NCBI RefSeq assembly: GCF_016462415.1
Contig: NZ_JAEMTF010000050.1
Span: 1-33,372, forward strand
Source: Williamsia sp.
Lineage (GTDB): Bacteria > Actinomycetota > Actinomycetes > Mycobacteriales > Mycobacteriaceae
Direction: 5' to 3'
Length of the DNA: 33,372 bases
Part shown: positions 22,299 through 30,669 of the stretch, piece by piece
Layout of the letters: every line of letters begins with the position of its first letter
Position numbering within the stretch: the first letter of the stretch is position 1
Notes under the pieces: model-generated
The model's input: the letters and a program-made list of their open reading frames with translations, nothing else
Told to the model about the DNA's origin: nothing
The model's database searches: none
Program-made: the position numbers and the translations under genes

Positions 22299-24136
22299 GC
22301 GCATCTGATCCGGTGCCGGTGCTGATCGCCGGCGCCGGTTCGACCGGAGCCACCGCGGCATTGTTGCTCGCGCGCCGCGGAATCCCCACGATCATCGTCG
22401 ACCGCCGTTCCGACGCACTCACCCATCCCGCCGCACACGTCATTCACGGGCGCTCCCTGGAGATCTGGCGCGAGGCCGACCCTGCCCTGGCGGAACGGAT
22501 CGCCGGAATCGCGCCACCGATCGAGTCGGTCAACCTCATCCGATGGTGCTCGGACCTGAGTGGACTGCCGCTCGGGGAGATCGACCTGGCGTCTCGTCCG
22601 GAACAGCTCGTGCGTGTGAAGTCACACAGCGACTTCCTGATATCCCATATCGGACAGCACCAGTTGATGCCGGTGTTGTGGTCGGCACTCGATCGGGAAC
22701 CGCTGATCGACTTTCGGAGATCCACCCGGGTCGATTCAGTCGAGCAGCACGGCGACACGGTGACCGCGACGATGAGCACCGGCGAGAACGTGACCGCGCG
22801 CTATGTCGTCGGCGCGGACGGCGCCAACAGCGAACTGCGTGAGACTGCCGGTATCGAGATGCACGGTCCGGTGCTGGCTCGGATGGGCAGTGCGTTCTTC
22901 CGAGCGCCGGGGCTCTATCCCGCCGACGCTCGCCCCCTGCTGAGCTGGATCTACCAGCCGAATTTCGCCGGTGTGATGATCGCTCACGCCGATGACCACT
23001 ACGTCCTGATGAACACCTACCTACATCCCGACCAGGACGTGGCCCGCTCACGCGAGGCGTATTGGGCAAGAACGCTTCCCGAGGTACTGGGGCACGAACT
23101 GCAGTTCGACATCGTGTCAACCGGGACGTGGACGATGACCTCCCAGACCGCTGAGGTGTTCCGCAGCGGACGTCTCCTCCTGGCCGGCGATGCCGCACAC
23201 CGGTTCCCGCACACAGGCGGGTACGGGCTCAACAGCGGTGTGCAGGACGCGCACAACATCGCGTGGAAACTCGACGCGGTCCTCAGCGGCCGGTCCACCG
23301 ATCGCCTCCTCGACACCTACGAGGTCGAACGGCGCCCGGTGATCAATCTGTTCGCCCGGCACAGCGTCGCCAATCACTTCGAGCTCGACTCCGCAACGAA
23401 GTACTTCGGAGTGACCAACAGGATGCTGCAGCGCGCGACCACAGCGATGTCGCGGCCCCCGATGACATTGCTACCGGGACGCCTCGCAGCCCCACTCGCA
23501 GAACGGATCACCCGCGCCGGCCTGGCCCGCACGACGATCCTCGCGTCGACGAGTTGGCGGGCGCAGCGGGTGCGTGACCTCGTGGCCGGCAACATCCCCG
23601 GGCAACTCGCCCATTTCGTCTCCACCGGTCTGGAATTCGGCTACCGGTACGCCGGCCCTCTCGTCTCGACCGAACCCGGTGAACGCGAGCCGGCAATCGG
23701 TTCCGACGACGTCGTCGAATACCGCCCGAACACCAGACCCGGTGGGCGTCTGCCGCACGCGGTCATCAACACCCCCGACGGACCCAGGTCGACCCTCGAA
23801 CTGGTCGAGACTGCTCCAACCGCATTGACCGTGTTCACCTTCGACCCCGCAGGGTGGACTGGTGCCCTCGGGTCCGCGGCTGACGCGCTCTCACCACTGA
23901 CGACCCACGTTGTCGATCTCGAGAGTGCGACCTCCCCGGCGACTGCGATCGATCTCTACGAGGTGGGGACGGACGGCGCCGTGGTGGTCCGCCCGGACGG
24001 GCACATCATCTGGCGTACCTCGGACGCCGCCGACGCAGCGACGTCAGCACTCATGGAGACCATCGGACGCCTGTGGCTGCCCTACTTCTCCCGCATCCCG
24101 GTTGTCGTCAGCCGTGGGCAGGCCGGTTCTTTCTGA
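22295..24136 (+). CDS. Class A flavin monooxygenase with C-terminal thioredoxin-like domain
   Basis: A 613-residue FAD-dependent hydroxylase of the phenol hydroxylase/TfdB/MhpA group. GAGSTG is at 13-18, the DG motif at 174-178 (GADGANS), and the GD motif GDAAHRFPHTGGYGLNSG at 298-315. About 170 further residues form the thioredoxin-fold C-terminal domain typical of these longer enzymes. They hydroxylate phenols or similar rings using NAD(P)H and oxygen. GTG overlaps the upstream stop by 4 bp, so it is translationally coupled. It would supply a dihydroxylated ring for the VOC-fold dioxygenase in the same operon. The substrate is not identified. Confidence 0.92.
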   Translation: MSASDPVPVLIAGAGSTGATAALLLARRGIPTIIVDRRSDALTHPAAHVIHGRSLEIWREADPALAERIAGIAPPIESVNLIRWCSDLSGLPLGEIDLASRPEQLVRVKSHSDFLISHIGQHQLMPVLWSALDREPLIDFRRSTRVDSVEQHGDTVTATMSTGENVTARYVVGADGANSELRETAGIEMHGPVLARMGSAFFRAPGLYPADARPLLSWIYQPNFAGVMIAHADDHYVLMNTYLHPDQDVARSREAYWARTLPEVLGHELQFDIVSTGTWTMTSQTAEVFRSGRLLLAGDAAHRFPHTGGYGLNSGVQDAHNIAWKLDAVLSGRSTDRLLDTYEVERRPVINLFARHSVANHFELDSATKYFGVTNRMLQRATTAMSRPPMTLLPGRLAAPLAERITRAGLARTTILASTSWRAQRVRDLVAGNIPGQLAHFVSTGLEFGYRYAGPLVSTEPGEREPAIGSDDVVEYRPNTRPGGRLPHAVINTPDGPRSTLELVETAPTALTVFTFDPAGWTGALGSAADALSPLTTHVVDLESATSPATAIDLYEVGTDGAVVVRPDGHIIWRTSDAADAATSALMETIGRLWLPYFSRIPVVVSRGQAGSF

Positions 24137-24207
24137 CAGAGTCCTCCCGGCACGGAGCCGACGAGTCCGGGGGCTCACCGATGTCACCGCCACGTGAGAC
24201 TCCTCAG

Positions 24208-24229
24208 GCACCTACCGATCGGTAGGTGC
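24208..24229. promoter_or_regulatory. 22-bp perfect palindrome upstream of the broken ridA gene
   Basis: GCACCTACCGA-TCGGTAGGTGC is perfectly symmetrical, about 100 bp before the RidA start and about 70 bp behind the monooxygenase gene. Sites built on CTACCGATCGGTAG are typical of TetR-type operators. It could also act as a hairpin terminator for the operon upstream. Which regulator would bind is not known. Confidence 0.6.
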
Positions 24230-24328
24230 TACGGCGCTACCGTGAACCACGTAGTGGCCGAGGCCGTACGGACGCCGAACAGTCGTCCGGCGGGTGTCGG
24301 CCGAGGCCCCGACGACCGAGGAACTCCC

Positions 24329-24733
24329 ATGACAGTCTCGTTGATCAACCCGGACGGTCATGTCCAGGTGCCGCTCTATCACCACGTGGCGGTTGCCACC
24401 GGGTCCACGCAGATCCATCTCGCGGGTCAGGTCGCCTGGGACGGCGACGGAAACCTGGTTGCACCTGGTGATCTCGCCGGTCAGGTCGCGCAGGTGTATC
24501 GCAACGTCGCGAGGGCGCTCGCCGCAGCAGGCGCCACATTCCGTGACGTCGTCAGGTTCACCTGATACGCGGTGGACTGGGAGAAGTCGAAGATGGAGGC
24601 ATTCACCGCCGGCGTCGAGCAGGCTGGTCGTGAGTTCGACCTGCCCACTCCGCCGTTGGCACTGATCGGCGTCAGCATCCTCTACGAGCCCGGCATCCTG
24701 ATCGAAGCCGAGGTCACCGCGATCATCGACTGA
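24329..24733 (+). pseudogene. RidA-family gene with in-frame TGA at codon 79
   Basis: The frame from ATG 24329 (GAGGAA upstream) reads as a full RidA/YjgF/UK114 protein of 134 codons to TGA 24731, apart from one internal TGA at 24563-24565. The text around it is VVRFT-stop-YAVDWEKSK, where homologues have an aromatic residue, so a TGG-to-TGA change fits. Residues 1-78 hold LAGQVAWDGDGNLV, and the C-terminal part has YEPGILIEAE, both typical. The Arg needed for imine hydrolysis in canonical RidA is not visible in SILYEP, so it belongs to a divergent Rid group. The product is probably a 78-residue fragment. Sequencing error remains possible. Confidence 0.85.
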
Positions 24734-24745
24734 TCACGCGCCCAC

Positions 24746-25426
24746 CTACAGGTCGATGCGCCCGCTACGGCTGTGGAATTCGCCGGTCGGTCCGTTCCGG
24801 TCGAGTGTCGCCAGATGAACAGTGGCGTCGGTTCCCTCGGTGACCGACTGGTGGCCTGTGTTGGCGTTGAGATCGGTTGCGGTGTAGCCGGGATCGGAGG
24901 CGTTGACCCGCATCTCCGGGAGGTTCTTGGCGTACTGCACGGTCAGGGTGATCACCGCCGCCTTCGACGCGGCGTACGGGATCGCGCCGACGGGGAACTC
25001 ATCGCGCTGCGGGTCCTGCAGGAAGCGGCCCATCCCGACGCCCGAGGCCACATTCACGATGACCGGGTTGGACGACTCCCGCAAAAGCGGTAGGGCCGCC
25101 TGCGTCACCCTCACGATGCCGACGACGTTGGTGTCGAGGGTGTCCGTCATCGCGTCGGCGTCGAGATCGTCGACACCGTGTGCGGAGCCGAGGACGCCGG
25201 CGTTGTTGACGAGGACATCCAACCGGGGGATGGACGACAGGGCTTCGGTGACCGATGCGGTGTCGGTGACGTCGAGACGGATGACCTGCGCGCCCAACGC
25301 GCGGACATCGCCGGCCGTGTCCGGGTCGCGAACGCCTGCGATGACGTCGTGGCCTGCCTCGATGAGTCGCCGGGTCGTCTCGAGTCCGAGACCCTTGTTC
25401 GCTCCTGTGATCAGTGTTGTGGTCAT
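24746..25426 (-). CDS. Short-chain dehydrogenase/reductase
   Basis: A 226-residue classical SDR with intact motifs: TGANKGLG at 7-14, NNAG at 74-77, the serine region VNVASGVGMG at 125-134, and Tyr151/Lys155 in YAASK. The short C-terminus and KGLG motif fit the carbonyl reductase-like group. It is divergent from an XRE/MmyB-type regulator with 78 bp between the starts, a recurrent actinobacterial pairing in which the regulator controls the neighbouring SDR. The true start is the ATG at 25426; a longer frame upstream lies in the antisense of the regulator. Confidence 0.9.
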   Translation of the reverse strand: MTTTLITGANKGLGLETTRRLIEAGHDVIAGVRDPDTAGDVRALGAQVIRLDVTDTASVTEALSSIPRLDVLVNNAGVLGSAHGVDDLDADAMTDTLDTNVVGIVRVTQAALPLLRESSNPVIVNVASGVGMGRFLQDPQRDEFPVGAIPYAASKAAVITLTVQYAKNLPEMRVNASDPGYTATDLNANTGHQSVTEGTDATVHLATLDRNGPTGEFHSRSGRIDL

Positions 25427-25504
25427 GTGCTCAATCCTGGGGTCCGAGCGGACGCGGTTCCAGGTACTCCTGTTACCACCCCGCCGCCCGGCAGGGGATG
25501 CAGG

Positions 25505-26341
25505 ATGGTGGACATGAGTGAACTGTCGACCGTGCTCCGCGCGTGGCGGGAGCGGACCAGGCCCGAGGAGGTCGGGCTGCCCGCGATCCCCGGCCGTCGA
25601 ACCCCGGGCCTGCGTCGCGAGGAACTCGCGGCGTTGGCGACCGTCAGCGTCGATTACATCGTCAGGCTCGAGCAGGGACGTGCACGACACCCGTCGGCGC
25701 AGACCGTCGCCGCGCTGGCACGAGCGCTGCGCCTCACCGACGAGGAGGTCGACCATCTCTACCAGGTCGCCGGATTGGCGTCGCCGAGTGGACACGTTGT
25801 CCCGCAGCACATCAGCCCCGGAGTGCGCCGGATGGTCGACCGGCTGGGGGATGTACCGCTGGCGGTGTTCACCGCGACGTGGGACATCATCCACTGGAAC
25901 GGCCTGTGGGCGGCCATCAGTGGCGACCCTGCTCAGAGACAGGGAGTCGACCGCAACGTGGTGTGGCGTCACTTCACCGACGACTTCTCAGACGTCAGCT
26001 ACGACGACCTCCACCACGAGGAGTTCAGTGACGATCTCGTGGCCGATCTCCGCGCCGCGCACGCCCGGTATCCCGATGACCGCACCCTGCGAGATCTCGT
26101 GACACGACTTCGCGCGACCAGTTCGGATTTCGATACCCGGTGGGGGCGCGTCAGCATGTCGGTTCACAAGTCCAGTCGCAAGGTGATGACGACATCGGTC
26201 GGTCCGATCGCCATCGACTGCGATGTGCTCACCGCACCGGGCAGCGATCTGCGAATAGTCGTCTACACGACCGCTCCCGGCTCGCAGGACGAGCAGCGCC
26301 TCGACTTGCTGCGCGTGGTGGGGACCCAGACTCTCGTCTGA
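25505..26341 (+). CDS. XRE-family regulator with MmyB-type ligand-binding domain
   Basis: A 278-residue regulator with an N-terminal helix-turn-helix (LRREELAALATVSVDYIVRLEQGRA, about residues 37-62) and a C-terminal MmyB-like PAS-fold domain (VFTATWDIIHWNGLWAAISG). It is a paralogue of the protein at 3447-4286 but more diverged in the ligand domain. The ATG at 25505 has AGGGG 7 nt upstream; ATG 25514 is an alternative. It is divergent from the SDR gene, its probable target. Confidence 0.9.
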   Translation: MVDMSELSTVLRAWRERTRPEEVGLPAIPGRRTPGLRREELAALATVSVDYIVRLEQGRARHPSAQTVAALARALRLTDEEVDHLYQVAGLASPSGHVVPQHISPGVRRMVDRLGDVPLAVFTATWDIIHWNGLWAAISGDPAQRQGVDRNVVWRHFTDDFSDVSYDDLHHEEFSDDLVADLRAAHARYPDDRTLRDLVTRLRATSSDFDTRWGRVSMSVHKSSRKVMTTSVGPIAIDCDVLTAPGSDLRIVVYTTAPGSQDEQRLDLLRVVGTQTLV

Positions 26342-26358
26342 GACGTCGACGCACGTTG

Positions 26359-26964
26359 TCAGGCCGGATGACGGGGCAGGGTCTGGTGGGTGGGCGACGA
26401 ACGCATCGCGTCGATCATCAGGGCGGAGAAGCGACGCGCAGCTGCGACTCGATTCTCCGGCGGGGATGTCGCCAGCCCACGGTTGGCCGTCACGAACAGA
26501 ATGAGGTCGGTGACGGCGAAATCCGCCCGGAGCGCCCCCTGCGCTTTCGCCCTACGGGCGAGGTCTGCGAATGCACCGAGCATCTCGGTCCGGTGTGATC
26601 TGATGTCGACGACGTCTGGGTACTCCGCGAGGAAGGCTTCGGTGAAACCCTGGTTCTGAGACTGCAGTTCGCTGAGCTCGGTGAGCACGTGACAGAAACC
26701 ACGCCACGGGTCGCTGTCGTCGAAGCCGGCTCGTACGATCTCACGACACCTGTGGAACTCGTCCATGAACGCCTCCACGACCAAGTCCTTCTTGGTCGGG
26801 AACCGTCGGTACAGCGTCGCCGGACCCACGTCCGCCCTGCGTGCCACTTCGCGCATGGACACCCCGAGACCGTCGGTCGCGAACACCTCCCGCGCCACCT
26901 CCAGAATGCGGTCGCGGTTGTCCTTCGCGTCGGACCGGAGGAACTGATGCAGCTGATCGACCAT
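26359..26964 (-). CDS. TetR-family transcriptional regulator
   Basis: A 201-residue TetR regulator with a helix-turn-helix in about residues 20-60 (LGVSMREVARRADVGPATLYRRFPTKKDLVVEAF) and a SufR/TetR-like C-terminal domain. ATG 26964 is the sensible start, as an 18-codon extension would run through the operator. It is divergent from the quinone oxidoreductase gene. The intervening repeat AACGGACG-ggag-CGTCCGTT is very near the start, so strong autorepression is likely. Confidence 0.92.
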   Translation of the reverse strand: MVDQLHQFLRSDAKDNRDRILEVAREVFATDGLGVSMREVARRADVGPATLYRRFPTKKDLVVEAFMDEFHRCREIVRAGFDDSDPWRGFCHVLTELSELQSQNQGFTEAFLAEYPDVVDIRSHRTEMLGAFADLARRAKAQGALRADFAVTDLILFVTANRGLATSPPENRVAAARRFSALMIDAMRSSPTHQTLPRHPA

Positions 26965-26981
26965 GGCTCTCACTTTACGTA

Positions 26982-27001
26982 AACGGACGGGAGCGTCCGT
27001 T
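26982..27001. promoter_or_regulatory. Inverted-repeat operator between tetR and quinone oxidoreductase genes
   Basis: AACGGACG-ggag-CGTCCGTT is a perfect 8-bp inverted repeat placed 18 bp before the TetR start and 37 bp before the oxidoreductase start. A TetR dimer bound here would cover both promoters. Such GGACG...CGTCC cores are common TetR operators in actinobacteria. Confidence 0.78.
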
Positions 27002-27037
27002 ACGTTCGAGACCGTCACTCACCCATGGAGGTCTCCA

Positions 27038-27994
27038 GTGAAGGCAGTAGCAGTCCACACATTCGGCAGCCCGGACGGAATGCAGGTCATCGATACCTCG
27101 ACGCCGACTCCACCGGCCGGTCACCTCCTCATACAGACCGAAGCCATCGGGGTCGGAGGTGTCGATGCGGTCATCCGCCGAGGCACTGTGAGCGGTTCCG
27201 GCTTCGGTCCCGGATATGTACCGGGCAGCGAGGTGGCCGGGATCGTCACCAAAACCGGCGAGGGAGTGGACCGGATCTGGGTGGGCCGACGCGTCTGGGC
27301 CTTCACCGGCGTCGGTGGCGGTTACGCAGAGCACGCAATCGCATCCGTCGGCAACGTGGTGGCGCTCCCGGAAGGGCTTTCCACCGTCGACGCTGTCGCG
27401 CTCGGCAGCGCTGCGCCGGTGGCCCATTTCGCGCTCGCCCAGGCCCGATTCACCGCGGGTGAGTCGGTCCTCGTGCGTGGCGCGTCCGGCAGCATCGGCA
27501 TCGCGGCGGTGGAGCTAGCCTCGCGCGGTGGTGCGGGCTCGGTGACCGTGACCGCCTCGTCGGCCTCACGCGGTGAGCGACTGCGCGGATACGGTGCGAC
27601 GCACGTGCTCGACCGCGACGGGAACGGAGAGGGGCCCGGGCTGTTCGACGTCATCATCGACATCGTGGCCGGGTCAGCGTTGCCCCGCTTCATCGAGCGC
27701 CTCGCACCCAACGGGCGGATGGTCCTCGTCGGTGTCGTGGCCGGCTATCCCCCGTCAGACTTCGGCATGACCCTTCTGGGAGCCTTCCAGAAATCCCTGA
27801 CGCTGAGCACGTTCAGTCTCGACACCGTGCCCGCGGCCGATCGCGACCGGACTCGGATCGAACTGTTCGACGCTGCGGTGCGCGGCGACATCCACGCGGT
27901 CGTTCAGGACGTTCTCCCCCTGGACCGCGCCGCGGACGCGCACCGCCGCATGGACGAGGGAACGGTGTTCGGCAGGCTGGTCCTGAGACCGTGA
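27038..27994 (+). CDS. Zinc-independent MDR-family quinone oxidoreductase
   Basis: A 318-residue medium-chain dehydrogenase/reductase of the quinone oxidoreductase type. The GroES-like N-terminal part includes GSEVAGIVTKTGEGV and GRRVWAFTGVGGGYAEHA. The cofactor domain has VRGASGSIGIAAVELA in place of the usual AAAGGVG. No catalytic or structural zinc-site cysteines are seen, which fits the NADPH:quinone reductase subfamily. Expected work is one- or two-electron reduction of quinones or enones with NADPH. GTG at 27038 has ATGGAGG 7 nt upstream. It is probably derepressed by the divergent TetR protein when an electrophile is present. Confidence 0.9.
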   Translation: MKAVAVHTFGSPDGMQVIDTSTPTPPAGHLLIQTEAIGVGGVDAVIRRGTVSGSGFGPGYVPGSEVAGIVTKTGEGVDRIWVGRRVWAFTGVGGGYAEHAIASVGNVVALPEGLSTVDAVALGSAAPVAHFALAQARFTAGESVLVRGASGSIGIAAVELASRGGAGSVTVTASSASRGERLRGYGATHVLDRDGNGEGPGLFDVIIDIVAGSALPRFIERLAPNGRMVLVGVVAGYPPSDFGMTLLGAFQKSLTLSTFSLDTVPAADRDRTRIELFDAAVRGDIHAVVQDVLPLDRAADAHRRMDEGTVFGRLVLRP

Positions 27995-28161
27995 CTCGTG
28001 AGCCCGGCCCTCGCCGTCGAGGTTCAGGTGAGCTCGCACCGGGCATGGGACTCGGGTGCGATCCGAGCGAGTGGTGCAACCGCACCAGTCGCAGAGGACG
28101 ACGGTGACACATTCCATCCCACTCATGCCCTCCCTGGCCACACGCGACGCCCACCCTGGGG

Positions 28162-28761
28162 TCACACCTGTTCGGTCTCATCCCTGACGCTTGGCTCGAG
28201 ACCGCCCTGCGGCGCAGGGTCCGCCGGAATCGGCTCGACGTCATGGACGACGTGGGCTCGTACGAGCAGCTTGTTCCACAGTGGTTGCGACACAGGTGTT
28301 CGGCGCCGGATCTCGTCATCACAGAGCTGCAGATCCCTGGTGACACCCCGTACGAACTGCGCAGAGACGTCGAACTCAGCTGATTGCCGAAGGACGGTCT
28401 CGAGACACTCCCGGTATTCAGCCAGTTGGGAATCGTCCATCTTCACGAGCGCCACAATGGTCTCCCGAGCCGACACATCGTTCGTGACGTGGCAACCCCA
28501 TTTTCGGGTCAGAGAACTTGTCGAGAAAGTATGGGTGGCATTCGACCTGTAGGGTTTGAACCCGAACACCTGATCAAATCCAGCGCCGCGGCATCGGTTC
28601 CGATCTGATTCCGACAGTACATCTTTCGTTGCCCAAATGTCGAATAGCGTTCTAAATAAACTTTTTTCGTGATCCGGCAGCGCGCTTCGCACATGCGTGA
28701 CAACCGATCGGGGTCCCGCTGCCGTGACGCCCAACTCAACTGAAAGCATGCGGTTTCGCAT
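28162..28761 (-). CDS. Unrecognised protein in an AT-rich patch
   Basis: About 199 residues from ATG 28761; a TTG nine codons earlier is also in frame, and no ribosome site decides. The product is mostly soluble and helical, with segments such as SLFRTLFDIWATKDVLSESDRNRCRG, KMDDSQLAEYRECLETVLRQSAEF and LWNKLLVRAHVVHDVEPIPADP. Its first half is markedly more AT-rich than neighbours (for example around 28640-28670) and uses codons such as AAA, GTA and TTT, which suggests recent transfer or relaxed selection. I do not recognise the family. The frame is convincing by length and residue mix, but functional status is unknown. Confidence 0.6.
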   Translation of the reverse strand: MRNRMLSVELGVTAAGPRSVVTHVRSALPDHEKSLFRTLFDIWATKDVLSESDRNRCRGAGFDQVFGFKPYRSNATHTFSTSSLTRKWGCHVTNDVSARETIVALVKMDDSQLAEYRECLETVLRQSAEFDVSAQFVRGVTRDLQLCDDEIRRRTPVSQPLWNKLLVRAHVVHDVEPIPADPAPQGGLEPSVRDETEQV

Positions 28762-28815
28762 GTGTTGTTCTACATCAACATGTTTCAAGCTCGGGGTTGT
28801 GGTCGTGTATGCGCC

Positions 28816-29238
28816 CTACGTCGCGTGGTCACCACTCCGCGGCGATTTGCCGACCCCCACACCGCGCTGGGATCGTTGATGCGAATGCAATGAGCGCACC
28901 ACCGAGGACGTGTCGTCGACCGCCGCGGACCGACTGATGTCGACGCCGTCGCCCTCGTCATCGGCGGGCTGCGGGGTGCGTAGCGCGAAGACCGACGCCT
29001 GCTCGATCAGCCGCAGGGCCACCAATCCGGAGACGGCCACCACGCGTAGCGCCAGTCCGACCGGATTGGTCAGGGCGGACCGCAACGTTCGGTCAGGCGA
29101 GGTGGCCACGGACACCGGCGGCGCATGGCGCTGTGGTGGCACCACGGTCAACTGGACGGGACCGGATTGCTTGCGGCTCAACTCGATCTCGAGTCGGTTG
29201 AACCCGACGACCACCTTGAGTGAAAGCGGTACAGACAT
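28816..29238 (-). CDS. Hypothetical protein with one possible membrane helix
   Basis: A 140-residue protein starting at ATG 29238 with GAGGAGA upstream. The N-terminal region (MSVPLSLKVVVGFNRLEIELSR) is strand-like. A hydrophobic segment at about 62-78 (LALRVVAVSGLVALRLI) may be a membrane or amphipathic helix. The C-terminal third is charged and Ser-rich, ending in a basic stretch. No family is recognised. A much longer frame upstream of 29238 is unlikely to be coding. Confidence 0.5.
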   Translation of the reverse strand: MSVPLSLKVVVGFNRLEIELSRKQSGPVQLTVVPPQRHAPPVSVATSPDRTLRSALTNPVGLALRVVAVSGLVALRLIEQASVFALRTPQPADDEGDGVDISRSAAVDDTSSVVRSLHSHQRSQRGVGVGKSPRSGDHAT

Positions 29239-29684
29239 CGTCGATCTCCTCGGCAGAACCGCCTGGAGGCGAACTCGGACGCCGGACGCACCCAGCGATC
29301 TGCAGGTGTCGAATCCGGTGGGCTCGTGAGATGAGTTCGGTCGCAGGGAAACGTGTCGTGACATCTCGCCAACGGCAAGACAGACAAGAGCGCGGAAAAC
29401 CTTTGGGCGGCGGATGCTCCTCCGCGTCACGGCCGTCTCAGACAGCGGTGATTGCGGTCCCGGACCGGCTGACATGCTCAGCACCGTCACCCTACCCTGT
29501 CCGAGCGAGGGACGGTCGCGACGTGTGCCCGGACCCGGGTCCGATCGGTTGCCGCCTCCAGAACCACAGGTGGCGGTACCGTTGGCAACACAGTCCACCC
29601 CGTTGTGATGGCCGCGTTCATTGCTCGCGAGTTCACATGGGCAACACGGGGCCGGAGCAGTTCCGATGAGCAGGGTGACGTGGG
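29239..29684. other. Gap upstream of the first ANTAR gene
   Basis: No gene is supported in this 446-bp stretch. Open frames are short or antisense in nature. It should hold the promoter and leader of the GAF-ANTAR gene. I could not identify a clear dual-hairpin ANTAR target by eye. Confidence 0.45.
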
Positions 29685-30491
29685 ATGACCGAGTTGGACG
29701 ACGGCAGTGACAACGATCATCAGGGGGAGCCCCTCGGCTCGCAGGAGGCCGGTATGGCCGTCTCGGACCTGAACGCTGCGATCAGCGACCTGGCAGGCCT
29801 CGTTGCAGACAGCCACGACCTGCCTGGCCTCCTGGCGGAGGTCGCGGCGTTCGCCGTGCAGGCGATACCCGGTGCCGAGGGCGCCGGAGTCACCCTGCTC
29901 CGAGTGGATCGGCCCGAGAACATCGTCGAAACCCTCGCTGCGAGTTCATTGTTGGTTGAGGAGATCGATCACATCCAGTACGTCACGCTGCAGGAAGGCC
30001 CCTGTATCACCGCGGCGCTGGAACGACGAACCGTCCGCTCGGGCTCACTCGGCGGCGAGAAGATGTGGCCCCGATTCGGCCCACGAGTGGGCAGACTCGG
30101 AGTGCACAGCGCCCTGTCCCTGCCTCTGTTGCTGCCGGGCAAGGTGGTCGGCGCCATCAACGTCTACGCTCGCGAGAAGAACGCTTTCGACGAGCACGCC
30201 GAGCATCTCGGAGAACTGTTCGCCAAACCAGCGGCCGCCGCCGTTCACAACGCTCAAATCCTCTCTCAAGCGATGACACTGACGTCGCAGCTGCAGATGG
30301 CACTCTCATCGCGGCCGACAATTGATCAGGCGATCGGGCTGGTGCGCGGGCGATCCGGACTCAGCGCCGAGGAGGCCTTCGACCATCTGAGGGCCATCAG
30401 TCAGGCAGAGCATCGCAAGTTGTCCGCTGTCGCGCAACGCATCGTCGACGAGGCGGTCCGACGCGCGGTCGCCCGTCAGACCCCGCACTGA
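29685..30491 (+). CDS. GAF-ANTAR domain regulator
   Basis: A 268-residue protein with a GAF sensor domain (about 35-195: VTLLRVDRPENIVETLAASS, LQEGPCITAALERRTVR, LSLPLLLPGKVVGAINVYA) and a C-terminal ANTAR domain (about 200-260: MALSSRPTIDQAIGLVRGRSGLSAEEAFDHLR). ANTAR proteins bind paired RNA hairpins with hexanucleotide loops and prevent transcription termination. The GAF domain may sense a small ligand or redox state. Actinobacteria have many such proteins, some linked to dormancy or redox stress. A second ANTAR-domain gene lies 178 bp downstream on the same strand. ATG 29685 lacks a strong ribosome site. Confidence 0.9.
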   Translation: MTELDDGSDNDHQGEPLGSQEAGMAVSDLNAAISDLAGLVADSHDLPGLLAEVAAFAVQAIPGAEGAGVTLLRVDRPENIVETLAASSLLVEEIDHIQYVTLQEGPCITAALERRTVRSGSLGGEKMWPRFGPRVGRLGVHSALSLPLLLPGKVVGAINVYAREKNAFDEHAEHLGELFAKPAAAAVHNAQILSQAMTLTSQLQMALSSRPTIDQAIGLVRGRSGLSAEEAFDHLRAISQAEHRKLSAVAQRIVDEAVRRAVARQTPH

Positions 30492-30669
30492 GGCAATCGT
30501 CAGACGGCGGCGATACGCACGGGTTTCCGCGTACGGTCGACGAGGAAGCACACACCGGGAGACGGCACCTGACCCGATCCCCAGACCTCCACCGTGCACG
30601 GCGACTCGCCCTGGGCGGCCCCTGGCAGGCTCGATCGGCGCTCAGGAGCGTCAACGGAGCACGCACTCC

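Noticed and set aside
24563-24565. TGA as a recoded selenocysteine codon
   Set aside because: RidA proteins have no selenocysteine at this position, and no SECIS-like hairpin was seen; a nonsense change from TGG is simpler.
28816-29598. 260-codon form of the hypothetical gene
   Set aside because: The part upstream of 29238 has no motif or ribosome site, while ATG 29238 has a good one.
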